Part shown: positions 24,293 to 32,413 of the stretch, in pieces
Layout of the letters: every line of letters begins with the position of its first letter
How positions within the stretch are numbered: the first letter of the stretch is position 1
Assembly: GCF_015278315.1 (NCBI RefSeq)
Contig: NZ_JADIJE010000013.1
Span: forward strand, 1-64,000
Length of the DNA: 64,000 nucleotides
From: Microbacterium ureisolvens
Lineage (GTDB): Bacteria > Actinomycetota > Actinomycetes > Actinomycetales > Microbacteriaceae
Reading direction: 5' to 3'
Notes under the pieces: model-generated
What the model saw: the letters and a program-made list of their open reading frames with translations, nothing else
What the model was told of the DNA's origin: nothing
Database searches by the model: none
Position numbers and translations under genes: made by a program

Positions 24293-24979
24293 ATGTCCAC
24301 AACTGCGACCGGATTCGACCGCCGTGCCGCCGTCACCCGCAGTCTCCTCGGATGGGGCGTCGTCGCGGGTCCCTTCTATGTCGTCGTCGGGCTCGCGCTC
24401 GCGCTGACGCGTCCCGGATTCCTTCTCTCCGAGCATGCGCTGTCGCTCCTGATGCTGGGCGAGTGGGGGTGGCTCCAGCGCCTCAACCTCATCCTCACCG
24501 CCCTCATGGTGCTCGCGGCCGCGCTCGGCTTCCAGCGCGCGATCCGCAACGGGCGCGGGCTCGCGATCGCCGTGCTGCTCGATGCCTACGGGCTCTGCCT
24601 GGTCCTCAGCGCCGTCTTCCCGCCGGATCCGGTCGCCGGCTTCCCGCCTGGTTCGGAGGGTGGCGTCGCGACGATCAGTGGCATCCTCCACCTCGTGTTC
24701 GGCGCGGTCGGTTTCGTGGCGCTCGCGGCCGCCGCGTTCGCGTACGCAGGATGGTGCCGGAGTATCGGCGAGCGGCGGCGGTCCGCGGTCGCCATCGCGC
24801 TCGGCGTGCTGGTCCTGGTCGGGTTCTTCGGGGGAGCGGCATTCGCGATGATACCGCTGGGCGTGCTTCTGCTGTGGATCGCGGTGCTCTCGGGCTGGGT
24901 GTTCCTGGCGCTCGCCGCGGCGCACGTGTACGCGTGGTCGCCTCATCCCGTGGTCGCCCAGCGCGTGCCCGCGGCCTAG
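24293..24979 (+). CDS. DUF998-like integral membrane protein
   Basis: 228 residues with six membrane helices. Features seen in DUF998 proteins: WGVVAGPFYVVVGLALALTRPGF, HALSLLMLGEWGWLQRLNLILTALMVLA, SAVFPPDPVAGFPPG, ISGILHLVFGAVGFVAL. Function of the family is not established; many are drug- or stress-induced through a neighbouring TetR regulator as here. Strong AGGAGG ribosome site 6 nt before the ATG. Confidence 0.82.
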   Translation: MSTTATGFDRRAAVTRSLLGWGVVAGPFYVVVGLALALTRPGFLLSEHALSLLMLGEWGWLQRLNLILTALMVLAAALGFQRAIRNGRGLAIAVLLDAYGLCLVLSAVFPPDPVAGFPPGSEGGVATISGILHLVFGAVGFVALAAAAFAYAGWCRSIGERRRSAVAIALGVLVLVGFFGGAAFAMIPLGVLLLWIAVLSGWVFLALAAAHVYAWSPHPVVAQRVPAA

Positions 24980-25041
24980 GCCCAGGGGCTCGGCGGCTCA
25001 CGCTGGTGGCGCGGGCGGTCGTCCGGAGTGGTACGGTGTGA

Positions 25042-25060
25042 AAACCGACCAGCCGGTATG
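25042..25060. promoter_or_regulatory. Shared TetR-type operator, site a
   Basis: AAACCGACCAGCCGGTATG, the regulon palindrome (half sites ACCGACC and GGTATG/CGGT). It starts just after a possible TACGGT -10 (25032-25037) and ends 15 bp before the SDR start codon. Same motif at 29901, 39590 and 56210. Confidence 0.8.
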
Positions 25061-25075
25061 TCGCAAGGAGGCGCC

Positions 25076-25828
25076 ATGACCCACGACCACGACCGCCGCT
25101 TCGACGGCACCGTCACGCTGGTGACGGGCGCGAGCCGCGGCATCGGCTTCGCCATCGCGCGGCGCATCGTCGACGAGGGCGGATCGGTCGTGATCACCGG
25201 GCGCAAGCAGGACTCGCTCGACGCCGCGGTGGCGGACCTCGGCGCGGCCGCCTCGGCCGTCGCCGGGCGAGCCGACGACCCCGACCATCGCGCCGCCGTC
25301 TTCGCGCACCTGGCCGAGCGCCACGGACGGCTCGACCATCTGGTCAACAACACCGGCATCAACCCCGTGTACGGGCCGCTGGTGGACATCGACGCGGAGG
25401 CGGCGCGCAAGATCCTCGAAGTCAACGTCGTCTCGACGCTTGACTGGACCCGCGCCGCGCTCGCCGCGGGGCTGTCGCGCTCGGTGGTCAACATCGCCTC
25501 CGTCGCCGGCCTCGGCGCGAGCCCCGGCATCGGGTTCTACGGCATCTCCAAGGCCGCGCTGATCAACCTCACCGCGCAGCTCGCGTTCGAGCTGGCCCCG
25601 GGCATCCGGTTCAACGCCGTCGCCCCCGCGGTCGTCAAGACCGCGTTCGCACGGGCGCTGTACGAAGGGCATGAGGCCGAGGCAACCGCGGCATATCCCC
25701 TCGCGCGGCTCGGCGAGGTGGCCGACGTCGCCGGCCCGGTCGCCTTCCTGCTCTCGGACGACGCCGCATGGATCACCGGCCAGACCCTCCCGATCGACGG
25801 CGGCGCCGGCATCCGTCCCCTCACATGA
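25076..25828 (+). CDS. SDR-family oxidoreductase
   Basis: 250 residues, classical short-chain dehydrogenase. Cofactor motif TGASRGIG (about 18-25), LVNNTGI in place of the usual NNAG, catalytic Ser in NIASVAG, Tyr/Lys in YGISK, and the C-terminal ITGQTLPIDGGAGIR. Most likely acts on a hydroxyacyl or ketoacyl substrate. First gene of the site a operon (SDR-TetR-quinone oxidoreductase-SDR). GCAAGGAGG ribosome site right before ATG 25076. In a levulinate-like pathway this could be the 4-keto reductase (speculation). Confidence 0.9.
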   Translation: MTHDHDRRFDGTVTLVTGASRGIGFAIARRIVDEGGSVVITGRKQDSLDAAVADLGAAASAVAGRADDPDHRAAVFAHLAERHGRLDHLVNNTGINPVYGPLVDIDAEAARKILEVNVVSTLDWTRAALAAGLSRSVVNIASVAGLGASPGIGFYGISKAALINLTAQLAFELAPGIRFNAVAPAVVKTAFARALYEGHEAEATAAYPLARLGEVADVAGPVAFLLSDDAAWITGQTLPIDGGAGIRPLT

Positions 25829-25880
25829 CAGAGCCCTCGAGTGACAGTGGTCGCGGCCGGTTCGGGTGAAGGATGAAGGC

Positions 25881-26471
25881 ATGAAGGATTCCCACGTCGC
25901 CGACGACGTCACGCGTGCCGCCGTCGAGCTCTTCGCCCGTCAGGGGTACGCGAACACGAGCGTGCAGCAGATCGTCGAGGCCGCCGGCGTCACCAAAGGC
26001 GCGATGTACCACTACTTCGAATCGAAGGACGACCTGCTCTTCGGCATCTACGAGCGCCTGCTGACGCTGCAGAAGGCGCACCTCGACGAGATCATCGCGC
26101 GCGGCGGCACGACCGACGAGGTGCTGCGCGCGGTGTGCATCGACGTGCTCGAGACGTCGATCGACTCGATGGAGGAGGGTGCGGTCTTCTTCCGCAGCCT
26201 CAACATGCTCTCGGCGCCGCGGCAGCAGGAGGTCACGCGCCGCCGGCGCGCGTATCACGACGAGTTCGCCGAGCTGATCTCGCGTGGGCAGGCCGAGGGC
26301 GTCTACCGCGACGACATCCCGCTGGCGATGCTCGTGGCCCACTTCTTCAGCGACGTGCACTACCTGTCGCACTGGTATTCGCCCGAGGGCCCCGAAGACA
26401 AGACGCTCGTGGCCGAGCAGCTGACCGACCTGTTCCTGACCAGTCTGAGGAGAACGGATGCCGCAACCTGA
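25881..26471 (+). CDS. TetR-family regulator, candidate for the AWACCGACC regulon
   Basis: 196 residues. HTH (about 8-55): VTRAAVELFARQGYANTSVQQIVEAAGVTKGAMYHYFESKDDLLFGIYERLL; the C-terminal domain resembles regulators of acyl-CoA catabolism (LSAPRQQEVTRRRRAYHDEFAELI). It is the second gene of an operon whose promoter has the shared palindrome, and no other TetR gene is inside any of the four operons that carry it; it is therefore the best candidate for their common repressor, perhaps released by an acyl-CoA. ATG 25881 has AAGG 5 nt upstream; an upstream GTG (25866) is possible. Overlaps the next gene by 14 bp. Confidence 0.87.
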   Translation: MKDSHVADDVTRAAVELFARQGYANTSVQQIVEAAGVTKGAMYHYFESKDDLLFGIYERLLTLQKAHLDEIIARGGTTDEVLRAVCIDVLETSIDSMEEGAVFFRSLNMLSAPRQQEVTRRRRAYHDEFAELISRGQAEGVYRDDIPLAMLVAHFFSDVHYLSHWYSPEGPEDKTLVAEQLTDLFLTSLRRTDAAT

Positions 26472-27519
26472 CGCGACCGTCGACGCCGACGCCGCCGTGA
26501 CCGACGCCCTGCCCGATGCGATGCGCGCGTGGCGGGTGACGCGGCTCGGCGAACCCGCCGACGCCCTGTCGCTCGACGCCGTGCCCGTGCCCGCCCCCGG
26601 TTCGGGGGAGGTGCTGGTGAAGGTCGGGGCCGTGGCGGCGAACTTCCCCGACGTGCTGCTGTGCCGCGGCCAGTACCAGGTGAGACCCGAACTGCCGTTC
26701 ACGCCGGGGATCGAGCTCGTCGGCACGGTCGTCGCCGTCGGCGGCGATGGGGCCGATGCCGCCGGGGTCGCCGGCATCGCGGTCGGCGCGCGCGTCGCCG
26801 GGTCGAAGATCGGGGTGCTGTCGGAGTACGCGGTGCTCCCGGCATCCGACGTGTGGGCGGCGCCCGCGTCGCTCAGCGACGCCGAGGCGGCGGGGCTCAC
26901 TGTCGCGTACCAGACGGCGTGGTTCGGGCTCCACCGGCGGGCCGCACTGCAGCCCGGGGAGTGGCTGCTCGTGCACGCCGCCGCCGGGGGCGTCGGCCTC
27001 GCCGCGGTGCAGCTCGGCCTGGCCGCCGGTGCGCGCGTCATCGGCGTGGTCGGCTCGGAGGCCAAGGCGGCGGTCGCCCGCGAGGCGGGCGCCGAGCTGG
27101 TGCTGGTGCGAGGAGCGGACGATCTCGTCGCGGGCGTGAAGGCCGCCACGGGCGGCCGCGGCGGCGACGTGGTGTTCGACCCGGTCGGCGGCGACGCCTT
27201 CGAGGCATCGACCAAGTGCATTGCGTTCGAGGGGCGCCTGGTGGTCGTCGGGTTCGCCGGCGGAACGATTCCGAGCGTGCCCGCAGGACACGTGCTGGTC
27301 AAGAACTACTCGGTGCTCGGTCTCCACTGGGGCATGTACCCGGGCGTGCGGCCCGACCTCGTCGAACAAGCTCGTGCGGAGCTCACCCGGCTCGCCGACG
27401 CCGGCTCGATCCGGCCGGTCGTCGACCACGTCGTGCCCTTCGAGCGCGCGCCGGAGGCGCTCACCGCGCTCGCCTCGGGTTCGACCGTGGGCCGCGTCGT
27501 GATCGAGGTGTCGCCGTGA
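26458..27519 (+). CDS. NADPH:quinone oxidoreductase-type MDR protein
   Basis: 353 residues, medium-chain dehydrogenase/reductase without zinc ligands. GroES-like N-terminus (about 25-150: MRAWRVTRLGEPADALSLDAVPVPAPGSGEVLVKV, NFPDVLLCRGQYQ) and Rossmann domain with AAAGGVGLAAVQLGLA and VVGSEAKAAVAREAGAE; ends VPFERAPEALTALASGSTVGRVVIEV. Reduces quinones or alpha,beta-unsaturated carbonyls with NADPH. In this operon it might reduce an enoyl-CoA-derived or electrophilic intermediate. AGGAG ribosome site within the end of the TetR gene. Confidence 0.9.
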   Translation: MPQPDATVDADAAVTDALPDAMRAWRVTRLGEPADALSLDAVPVPAPGSGEVLVKVGAVAANFPDVLLCRGQYQVRPELPFTPGIELVGTVVAVGGDGADAAGVAGIAVGARVAGSKIGVLSEYAVLPASDVWAAPASLSDAEAAGLTVAYQTAWFGLHRRAALQPGEWLLVHAAAGGVGLAAVQLGLAAGARVIGVVGSEAKAAVAREAGAELVLVRGADDLVAGVKAATGGRGGDVVFDPVGGDAFEASTKCIAFEGRLVVVGFAGGTIPSVPAGHVLVKNYSVLGLHWGMYPGVRPDLVEQARAELTRLADAGSIRPVVDHVVPFERAPEALTALASGSTVGRVVIEVSP

Positions 27520-28256
27520 CCCGGTTCGATCTCGACGGGCGGGTGTGCCTCGTCACCGGCGGTGCGCGCGGCATCGGCGAGGCCTACGTGCGTGCGCTCC
27601 ACGGCGCCGGAGCGCGCGTCGTGATCGGCGACATCCTGGACGGCGAAGGCGCCGCCCTCGCGGCCGATCTCGGCGACGGCGCACGCTTCGTGCACCTCGA
27701 TGTGACGGATGAGGGGGAGTGGGATGCGGCGGTGCAGGCATCCGTCGGCGCCTTCGGCGCGCTCGACGTCCTCGTGAACAATGCGGGCATCGCGAACGCG
27801 GCGCCGATCGAGCACCTGACCACCGAGAAGTGGAACGCCGTCATCGCGGTGAACCTGACCGGCGTCTTCTTCGGGTGCCGGGCCGCCGTTCCCGTCATGA
27901 AGGCGCAGGGCCGCGGCTCGATCATCAACATCTCGTCGGTCGAGGGCATGCGCGGCAGCCCCGGCCTCCACGGCTACACCGCGGCCAAGTTCGGCGTGCG
28001 CGGCCTCTCGCAGTCGCTCGCCGTGGAACTCGGTCAGTCCGGCATCCGGGTGAACTCCGTGCATCCGGGGTTCATCCGCACCCAGATGACGACCCGCATA
28101 GACCCGGCGCACCTCGACATCCCGCTCGGACGGCCGGGCGAGCCCGCGGATCTCGCCGGCACCATCGTGTTCCTCGCCTCGGACGCGTCGTCGTTCACGA
28201 GCGGCGCGGAGTTCGTGGTCGACGGCGGCATGATCGCCGGCATCCCGCACAAGTAG
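27516..28256 (+). CDS. SDR-family oxidoreductase (3-hydroxysteroid/3-hydroxyacyl type)
   Basis: 246 residues. TGGARGIGEAYVRALHGAGA cofactor loop, DILDG acidic residue for NAD preference, VLVNNAGIAN, catalytic Ser in IINISSVEG, YTAAKFG active site, and the SFTSGAEFVVDGGMIAG end. GTG start overlaps the preceding stop (GTGA). Last gene of the site a operon. Most similar in pattern to 3-alpha/20-beta-hydroxysteroid and 3-hydroxyacyl-CoA dehydrogenases; the true substrate is unknown. Confidence 0.9.
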   Translation: MTRFDLDGRVCLVTGGARGIGEAYVRALHGAGARVVIGDILDGEGAALAADLGDGARFVHLDVTDEGEWDAAVQASVGAFGALDVLVNNAGIANAAPIEHLTTEKWNAVIAVNLTGVFFGCRAAVPVMKAQGRGSIINISSVEGMRGSPGLHGYTAAKFGVRGLSQSLAVELGQSGIRVNSVHPGFIRTQMTTRIDPAHLDIPLGRPGEPADLAGTIVFLASDASSFTSGAEFVVDGGMIAGIPHK

Positions 28257-28257
28257 A

Positions 28258-28278
28258 CCCCGCCCTCTGGGGGCGGGG
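28258..28278. terminator. GC-rich hairpin ending the SDR operon
   Basis: CCCCGCCC-TCTGG-GGGCGGGG, a perfect 8-bp stem starting 2 nt after the SDR stop codon; the TAGCGT -10 of the next gene begins immediately after it (28279-28284). Confidence 0.65.
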
Positions 28279-28290
28279 TAGCGTGAGCCG

Positions 28291-29172
28291 ATGACCTCCG
28301 GCCCGATCGACGCGTCGCGCATCGACGAACGGCTGGTGCGTGAGCTCGTGGGCGAGCAGTTCCCGCAATGGGCGGAGCTCGACGTGCGACCGGTGCTGCC
28401 GGGCGGCAACGACCACCGCAGCTTCCGGCTCGGCGACGAGCTGTCGGTGCGGCTGCCCAGCGCGCCCGGGTATGTGCCGCAGGTCGCGAAGGAGCAGTCC
28501 TGGCTGCCCCGCCTCGCGCCTCACCTGCCGCTTCCGGTGCCGACCGTACGGGGTGCGGGTCGGCCGTCGGCGCTCTTCGCCGCGCCGTGGTCGGTGTACG
28601 GCTGGCTCCCCGGCCGCAACGCCGCGGTCGCCGCGATCGACGACCACGCGCGACTCGCCGAGGACCTCGCCGGCTTCCTCGTCGCGCTGCGCGCGGCCGA
28701 CCCCGCCGGCGGGCCGGCTCCCGGGCTGCACAGCGCGTTCCGCGGCGGGCCCGTCGCACACTGGGACGACGAGATGCGCGACCTGCTGCAGCGCGTGCAG
28801 GGCCGCGACCGAGACATCGCCGAGGGCATCTGGCGCGACGCGCTGGCCGCGCCGTCCGCTGCGGAGCCGGTCTGGTTCCACGGCGATGTCGCAGCCGCCA
28901 ACCTGCTGATCCGCGACGGCGCCCTCGCCGCCGTCGTCGACTTCGGCTGCGCCGCCGTGGGGGATCCGGCCTGCGACACCGTGCCGCTCTGGACGATGTT
29001 CGAGGGCGCGGCCCGCGACGCCTTCCGCGAGACCCTCGCCGTCGATGAGGCGACGTGGGCCCGAGGCCGGGGCTGGGCGCTGTGGAAGGCGCTCATCATG
29101 CTGACGAACAAGCCACCCGGCCAGGCGGAGTTCGCCCGTCGCGTGCTCGGAGAGCTGCTCGCCGGCGTCTGA
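28291..29172 (+). CDS. Aminoglycoside phosphotransferase (APH)-family protein
   Basis: 293 residues. Kinase-like fold with VWFHGDVAAANLLI (catalytic loop HGDxxxxN) and VVDFGCAAVGDPACDTVPLW (metal-binding Asp). The N-terminal lobe has LPGGNDHRSFRLGDELSVRLPS. Resembles the many chromosomal APH-like kinases annotated for hygromycin/macrolide phosphorylation, but specificity is unknown. Not in an operon: it has its own TAGCGT -10, 6 nt before ATG 28291, suggesting a leaderless mRNA. Confidence 0.87.
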   Translation: MTSGPIDASRIDERLVRELVGEQFPQWAELDVRPVLPGGNDHRSFRLGDELSVRLPSAPGYVPQVAKEQSWLPRLAPHLPLPVPTVRGAGRPSALFAAPWSVYGWLPGRNAAVAAIDDHARLAEDLAGFLVALRAADPAGGPAPGLHSAFRGGPVAHWDDEMRDLLQRVQGRDRDIAEGIWRDALAAPSAAEPVWFHGDVAAANLLIRDGALAAVVDFGCAAVGDPACDTVPLWTMFEGAARDAFRETLAVDEATWARGRGWALWKALIMLTNKPPGQAEFARRVLGELLAGV

Positions 29173-29238
29173 CCTGCCCTCTCGGCCGGTGCCGCCCGCC
29201 GGCGCCCTGCGCTCTGGTCCAGCCGACGTGCCGAAAGA

Positions 29239-29319
29239 CCGAAAACCTGGCCGGCAACGCGACACGCCGGGGACGGATGCCCCGAATCGGCGCGTCGACG
29301 TCGCGGACCAGGTTTTCGG
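29239..29319. repeat. Nested palindromic element (three-tier stem-loop)
   Basis: Outer arms CCGAAAACCTGG (29239-29250) and CCAGGTTTTCGG (29308-29319) are perfect; a middle stem pairs GCGACACGCC with GGCGCGTCG; the centre is GGGG-ACGGATG-CCCC. It lies in the 198-bp gap after the APH-like gene. May be a structured RNA, a palindromic repeat, or a terminator. Confidence 0.65.
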
Positions 29320-29370
29320 ACGTGAGGGCTGTTGCGCCCCCGGGTCAGCCCCCCGGGTCGGCCCCTCGGG

Positions 29371-29580
29371 TCAGGCCTTCTGGGCGACCCGGGTCGCCTT
29401 GGACTCGATCCTGCGGAAGGCGCGGTCACGCACCTTCGCCACGCCCGGGTCGTTCCAGACGTCCTTGGCGATTCCGGTGAGCTCGCGGAATCGACTCGTA
29501 CCGGCCTTCGCGCCGATCACGTAGGCGACGGCGACGGACGCCACTCCGACAAGAGCGGTCCAGATGCGGGTCTTCGGCAT
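29371..29580 (-). CDS. Small YtxH-like single-pass membrane protein
   Basis: 69 residues: MPKTRIWTALVGVASVAVAYVIG is a membrane anchor followed by a basic soluble tail (RFRELTGIAKDVWNDPGVAKVRDRAFRRIESKATRVAQKA), as in YtxH/stress-related small proteins. Ribosome site GGAGG lies within the last codons of the upstream gene, whose stop codon is 2 nt away, so the pair is translationally coupled. Confidence 0.72.
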   Translation of the reverse strand: MPKTRIWTALVGVASVAVAYVIGAKAGTSRFRELTGIAKDVWNDPGVAKVRDRAFRRIESKATRVAQKA

Positions 29581-29582
29581 GA

Positions 29583-29723
29583 TCAGCCTCCTGAGGGGTT
29601 GTCGACGGGCATGTCGTTGTCGTCGGTGGTGTCCGGCGGCTCGGGCGCACCGCCCGAAGCCGTGTCGGCGTCGGCGTTCTCGTCTGGCACGCCCTGGGTG
29701 TTGTGCTGGTCGCGATCTGTCAT
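29583..29723 (-). CDS. Small acidic disordered protein
   Basis: 46 residues, MTDRDQHNTQGVPDENADAD..., strongly acidic and Pro/Thr-rich with no hydrophobic stretch: intrinsically disordered. Encoded directly before the YtxH-like protein (2-nt gap) on the same strand. Function unknown; the coupling suggests a shared stress or envelope role. Shorter than most annotation cut-offs but has consistent codon use. Confidence 0.55.
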   Translation of the reverse strand: MTDRDQHNTQGVPDENADADTASGGAPEPPDTTDDNDMPVDNPSGG

Positions 29724-29900
29724 GACGGGGACGCTATGTCGCCCGCGCTGGGTCGGCCGGGGGCTTGACGAATGGCGGCGAGAGTGCCAGCGGATGCCGC
29801 GCCGCAGCGTCGCTGGGACGCGCGAGGCGCGCCGGCGACACGAGGCGGGGGTGCCCGGACCGGACGGATGGACGCGCTCGTCACGATCGTGCAACAACTA

Positions 29901-29919
29901 CATACCGCCCGGTCGGTTT
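29901..29919. promoter_or_regulatory. Shared TetR-type operator, site b
   Basis: CATACCGCCCGGTCGGTTT, the reverse complement of AAACCGACCGGGCGGTATG. It ends about 5 bp before a TACAGT -10-like hexamer and 40 bp before the start of the ABC importer operon. Confidence 0.8.
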
Positions 29920-29958
29920 CTGCGATACAGTGGGCGCACCCGACACGAAGAGGTGCCG

Positions 29959-30711
29959 ATGAACCCCCATTCCGACCCCATCCCGGTCGACCCCGCCGCC
30001 GGCGTCGTCCCGCGTCTCGAGGTCGTCGACCTCGCTGTCTCGTTCGGCGGTCTCACCGCCGTGGACGCCGTCTCGTTCGACGTGCGTCCTGGAGAGGTGG
30101 TCGCCCTCATCGGACCGAACGGCGCCGGAAAGACCACGGTGTTCAACGCCGCGTGCGGACTCGTCCGCCGGCGGGGGCAGGTGCGGATCGACGGCGCCCC
30201 CGCCCCGCGCCGCACCGCCGACCTCACGGCCCGCGGCGTTTCGCGCACGCTGCAGGGGCTCGGCCTGTTCACCGGGCTCACGGTGCGCGAGAACGTGCGG
30301 GTCCCGGTCGCTGCGCGCCGCGACGCCGAGGACCGCGTCGCCGCCCGGCTGCGTTCGCTCGAACTCGAGGAGCTCGCCGACCGTCCGGTGGCAGCGCTCT
30401 CGTACCCCGACCGCAAGCGCGTGGCGCTGGCACGCGCCCTCGTCACCGAGCCGCGGCTGCTGCTGCTCGACGAACCCGCCGGCGGCCTCGGCTCCGACGA
30501 CATCGCCGCGCTCGGCGACACCGTGCGCGAGGTCGCCGCGGCCGGCTGCGCCGTGCTCCTCGTCGAGCACCACGTGGACTTCGTCATGGGCCTCGCCGAC
30601 CGCATCGCCGTGCTCGACTTCGGCCGCGTGATCGCCCGCGGCACCCCCGACGAGGTGCGCACCGACCCACGCGTCGAAGAGGCCTATCTCGGCGTGAAGG
30701 CGACAGCATGA
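29959..30711 (+). CDS. Liv-type ABC transporter ATP-binding protein (LivG-like)
   Basis: 250 residues. Walker A GPNGAGKTT, Q-loop LQGLGLF, Walker B LLLLDEPAGGL, H-loop EHHVDFV. The ABC signature, normally LSGGQ or LSYGQ, reads LSYPDRKRVALARAL, a deviation that may affect ATP hydrolysis. LivG-class proteins power uptake of branched amino acids, amides or carboxylic acids. First gene of a five-gene operon behind operator site b. GAGGTG ribosome site. Stop overlaps the next start. Confidence 0.92.
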   Translation: MNPHSDPIPVDPAAGVVPRLEVVDLAVSFGGLTAVDAVSFDVRPGEVVALIGPNGAGKTTVFNAACGLVRRRGQVRIDGAPAPRRTADLTARGVSRTLQGLGLFTGLTVRENVRVPVAARRDAEDRVAARLRSLELEELADRPVAALSYPDRKRVALARALVTEPRLLLLDEPAGGLGSDDIAALGDTVREVAAAGCAVLLVEHHVDFVMGLADRIAVLDFGRVIARGTPDEVRTDPRVEEAYLGVKATA

Positions 30712-31535
30712 GCGCCGCAGCCCCGGCTCCGACCGAGCCCCAGCCTCGGCCCCGGTCGCAGGCCACGCCGCAGCCCCGGTCGCAGGCCACGCCGCAGCCC
30801 CGGGCGCAGTCCTCCGGCCCGCGGGGCGCGCTCGAGATCCGCGGACTCACCGTCGGCTACGGCGGAGCGCCGGTGCTGCACGACGTCGCCTTCGCGCTCG
30901 CGCCCGGCGAGGTCGTGGCCCTGCTCGGAGCGAACGGCGCCGGCAAGACGACGCTCCTGCGCACGCTGGCGGGCCTCGTGCCTGCGGCATCCGGCACCAT
31001 CACGCTCGACGGCGACGACGTGGCGGCCCTGCGCACCGAGGATCGAGCCCGCCGCGGCCTCGCCCTCGTGCCCGACGGTCAGAGCGTCGTCGCCGAGCTC
31101 ACCGTCGACGAGAACCTTCGTCTCGGCGCCCTCTGGCGACACCGGGGCAGGGCGCGCGAGCGTGCGGTCGCCGCGGTCTACGACCTCTTCGAGCCCCTCG
31201 CGCGCCGCCGCACGAGCGCCGGGCACCAGCTGTCGGGCGGTGAGCGGCAGATGCTCGCACTCGGTCGCGCCCTCATCGCCGAACCGGTGCTGCTCGCGCT
31301 CGACGAGCCGTCGCTCGGGCTCGCGCCGCTCGTGGTCGCGCAGCTGATGGGCACGCTCCGCGATGCCGCCGCCAGCCGTGGCCTGACGGTCCTGCTCGCC
31401 GAGCAGAACGTCACGAGCGCACTGTCGATCGCCGACCGCGGCGTCGTGCTCGACCTCGGCCGCGTCGTGGCCGATGCCCCGGCCACCGCGCTCGCCGCCG
31501 ACGAGACCCTCCGCCACGCCTACCTGGGATTCTGA
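30708..31535 (+). CDS. Liv-type ABC transporter ATP-binding protein (LivF-like)
   Basis: 275 residues. An unusual N-terminal extension of about 38 residues holds near-repeats PRSQATPQ / PRSQATPQ / PRAQSSGP. The ABC domain has GANGAGKTTLLRTLAGL, canonical signature LSGGERQMLALGRAL, LLALDEPSLGLAPLVV and AEQNVTSALSIADRG, as in LivF. Forms a heterodimer with the LivG-like protein. ATG overlaps the preceding stop. The extension comes from a DNA direct repeat at about 30750-30800 and is probably disordered. Confidence 0.92.
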   Translation: MSAAAPAPTEPQPRPRSQATPQPRSQATPQPRAQSSGPRGALEIRGLTVGYGGAPVLHDVAFALAPGEVVALLGANGAGKTTLLRTLAGLVPAASGTITLDGDDVAALRTEDRARRGLALVPDGQSVVAELTVDENLRLGALWRHRGRARERAVAAVYDLFEPLARRRTSAGHQLSGGERQMLALGRALIAEPVLLALDEPSLGLAPLVVAQLMGTLRDAAASRGLTVLLAEQNVTSALSIADRGVVLDLGRVVADAPATALAADETLRHAYLGF

Positions 31536-32413
31536 TGGACCGACTGCTCTTCCTCCTGGCCACCGGCCTCGCGCGCGGCGCGATCTTCGCGCTGTTCGCC
31601 CTGTCGCTCGTGCTGATCTGGCGCGCCGCGCGCATCGTGAACTTCGCCCAGGGCGCGATGGCCCTCGTCGCGACGTACGCGGCCTTCGCCGTGACCGGCC
31701 TGACCGGCTCGTACTGGGCGGGGCTCGCCGCCGGCCTCATCTCGGGCGCGGCGATCGGACTCGGCGTGGAGCGCGGCCTCATGCGCTTCGCCCCGCACTC
31801 GAGCCCGCTGTCGGGGGTGATCGTGGCGATCGGGCTGGTGATGGTGCTGCAGTCGCTTCTCGGCATCCTGTTCGGCGCGCAGTATCTGCCGATGCGCGCG
31901 CCGTTCGACGACAGCCCGATCACCGTCGGGGGCGTTCCGCTGCTCTCGCCGTACGACCTGTTCGTGCTGGTGGTCGCACTCGCGGTGATGGCCCTCCTCG
32001 CTCTCCTGTTCACCCGCACGTCGCTCGGTCTGCAGCTGCGTGCCTCCGCCTTCGCGCCGGAGGTCTCCCGCGTGCTGGGCGTGCGCGTGAGCCGGATGGT
32101 GACGATCGGGTGGATGCTGTCGGCCGCGGTCGCCGCGCTCGCCGCCATGCTGCTGGTGCCCACGGAGCTGGGCCTCAACCCCCACGCGACCGACATGCTC
32201 TTCGTCTACGCATTCGCCGTGGCCGTGGTGGGCGGACTCGACTCACCCGTCGGAGCCCTGCTCGGCGGACTGGTCGTCGGCGTCGCGATGACGCTCGTCA
32301 CCGGCTACCTCGGCGCCACCGTCGCGCCGATCGGCGTCCTGGTGCTGCTGGTCGCTGTGCTGCTCGTGCGACCCGGCGGCATCTTCTCACTGCGGGAGGC
32401 GAGGAGCGCATGA
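31535..32413 (+). CDS. Branched-chain-type ABC permease (LivH-like)
   Basis: 292 residues, about eight membrane helices. LivH hallmarks: LARGAIFALFALSLVLIWRAARIVNFAQGAMALVATY at the N-terminus, LGLQLRASAFAPEVSRVLGVRVSRMV (coupling loop contacting the ATPase) and AVAVVGGLDSPVGALLGGLVVG. ATG shares one base with the preceding TGA. Pairs with the LivM-like permease. Confidence 0.92.
   Translation: MDRLLFLLATGLARGAIFALFALSLVLIWRAARIVNFAQGAMALVATYAAFAVTGLTGSYWAGLAAGLISGAAIGLGVERGLMRFAPHSSPLSGVIVAIGLVMVLQSLLGILFGAQYLPMRAPFDDSPITVGGVPLLSPYDLFVLVVALAVMALLALLFTRTSLGLQLRASAFAPEVSRVLGVRVSRMVTIGWMLSAAVAALAAMLLVPTELGLNPHATDMLFVYAFAVAVVGGLDSPVGALLGGLVVGVAMTLVTGYLGATVAPIGVLVLLVAVLLVRPGGIFSLREARSA

Noticed and set aside
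28291..29172. Antibiotic resistance kinase
   Set aside because: APH fold is clear, but such chromosomal kinases are diverse and nothing in the context (no mobile element, no resistance partner) supports a resistance role.
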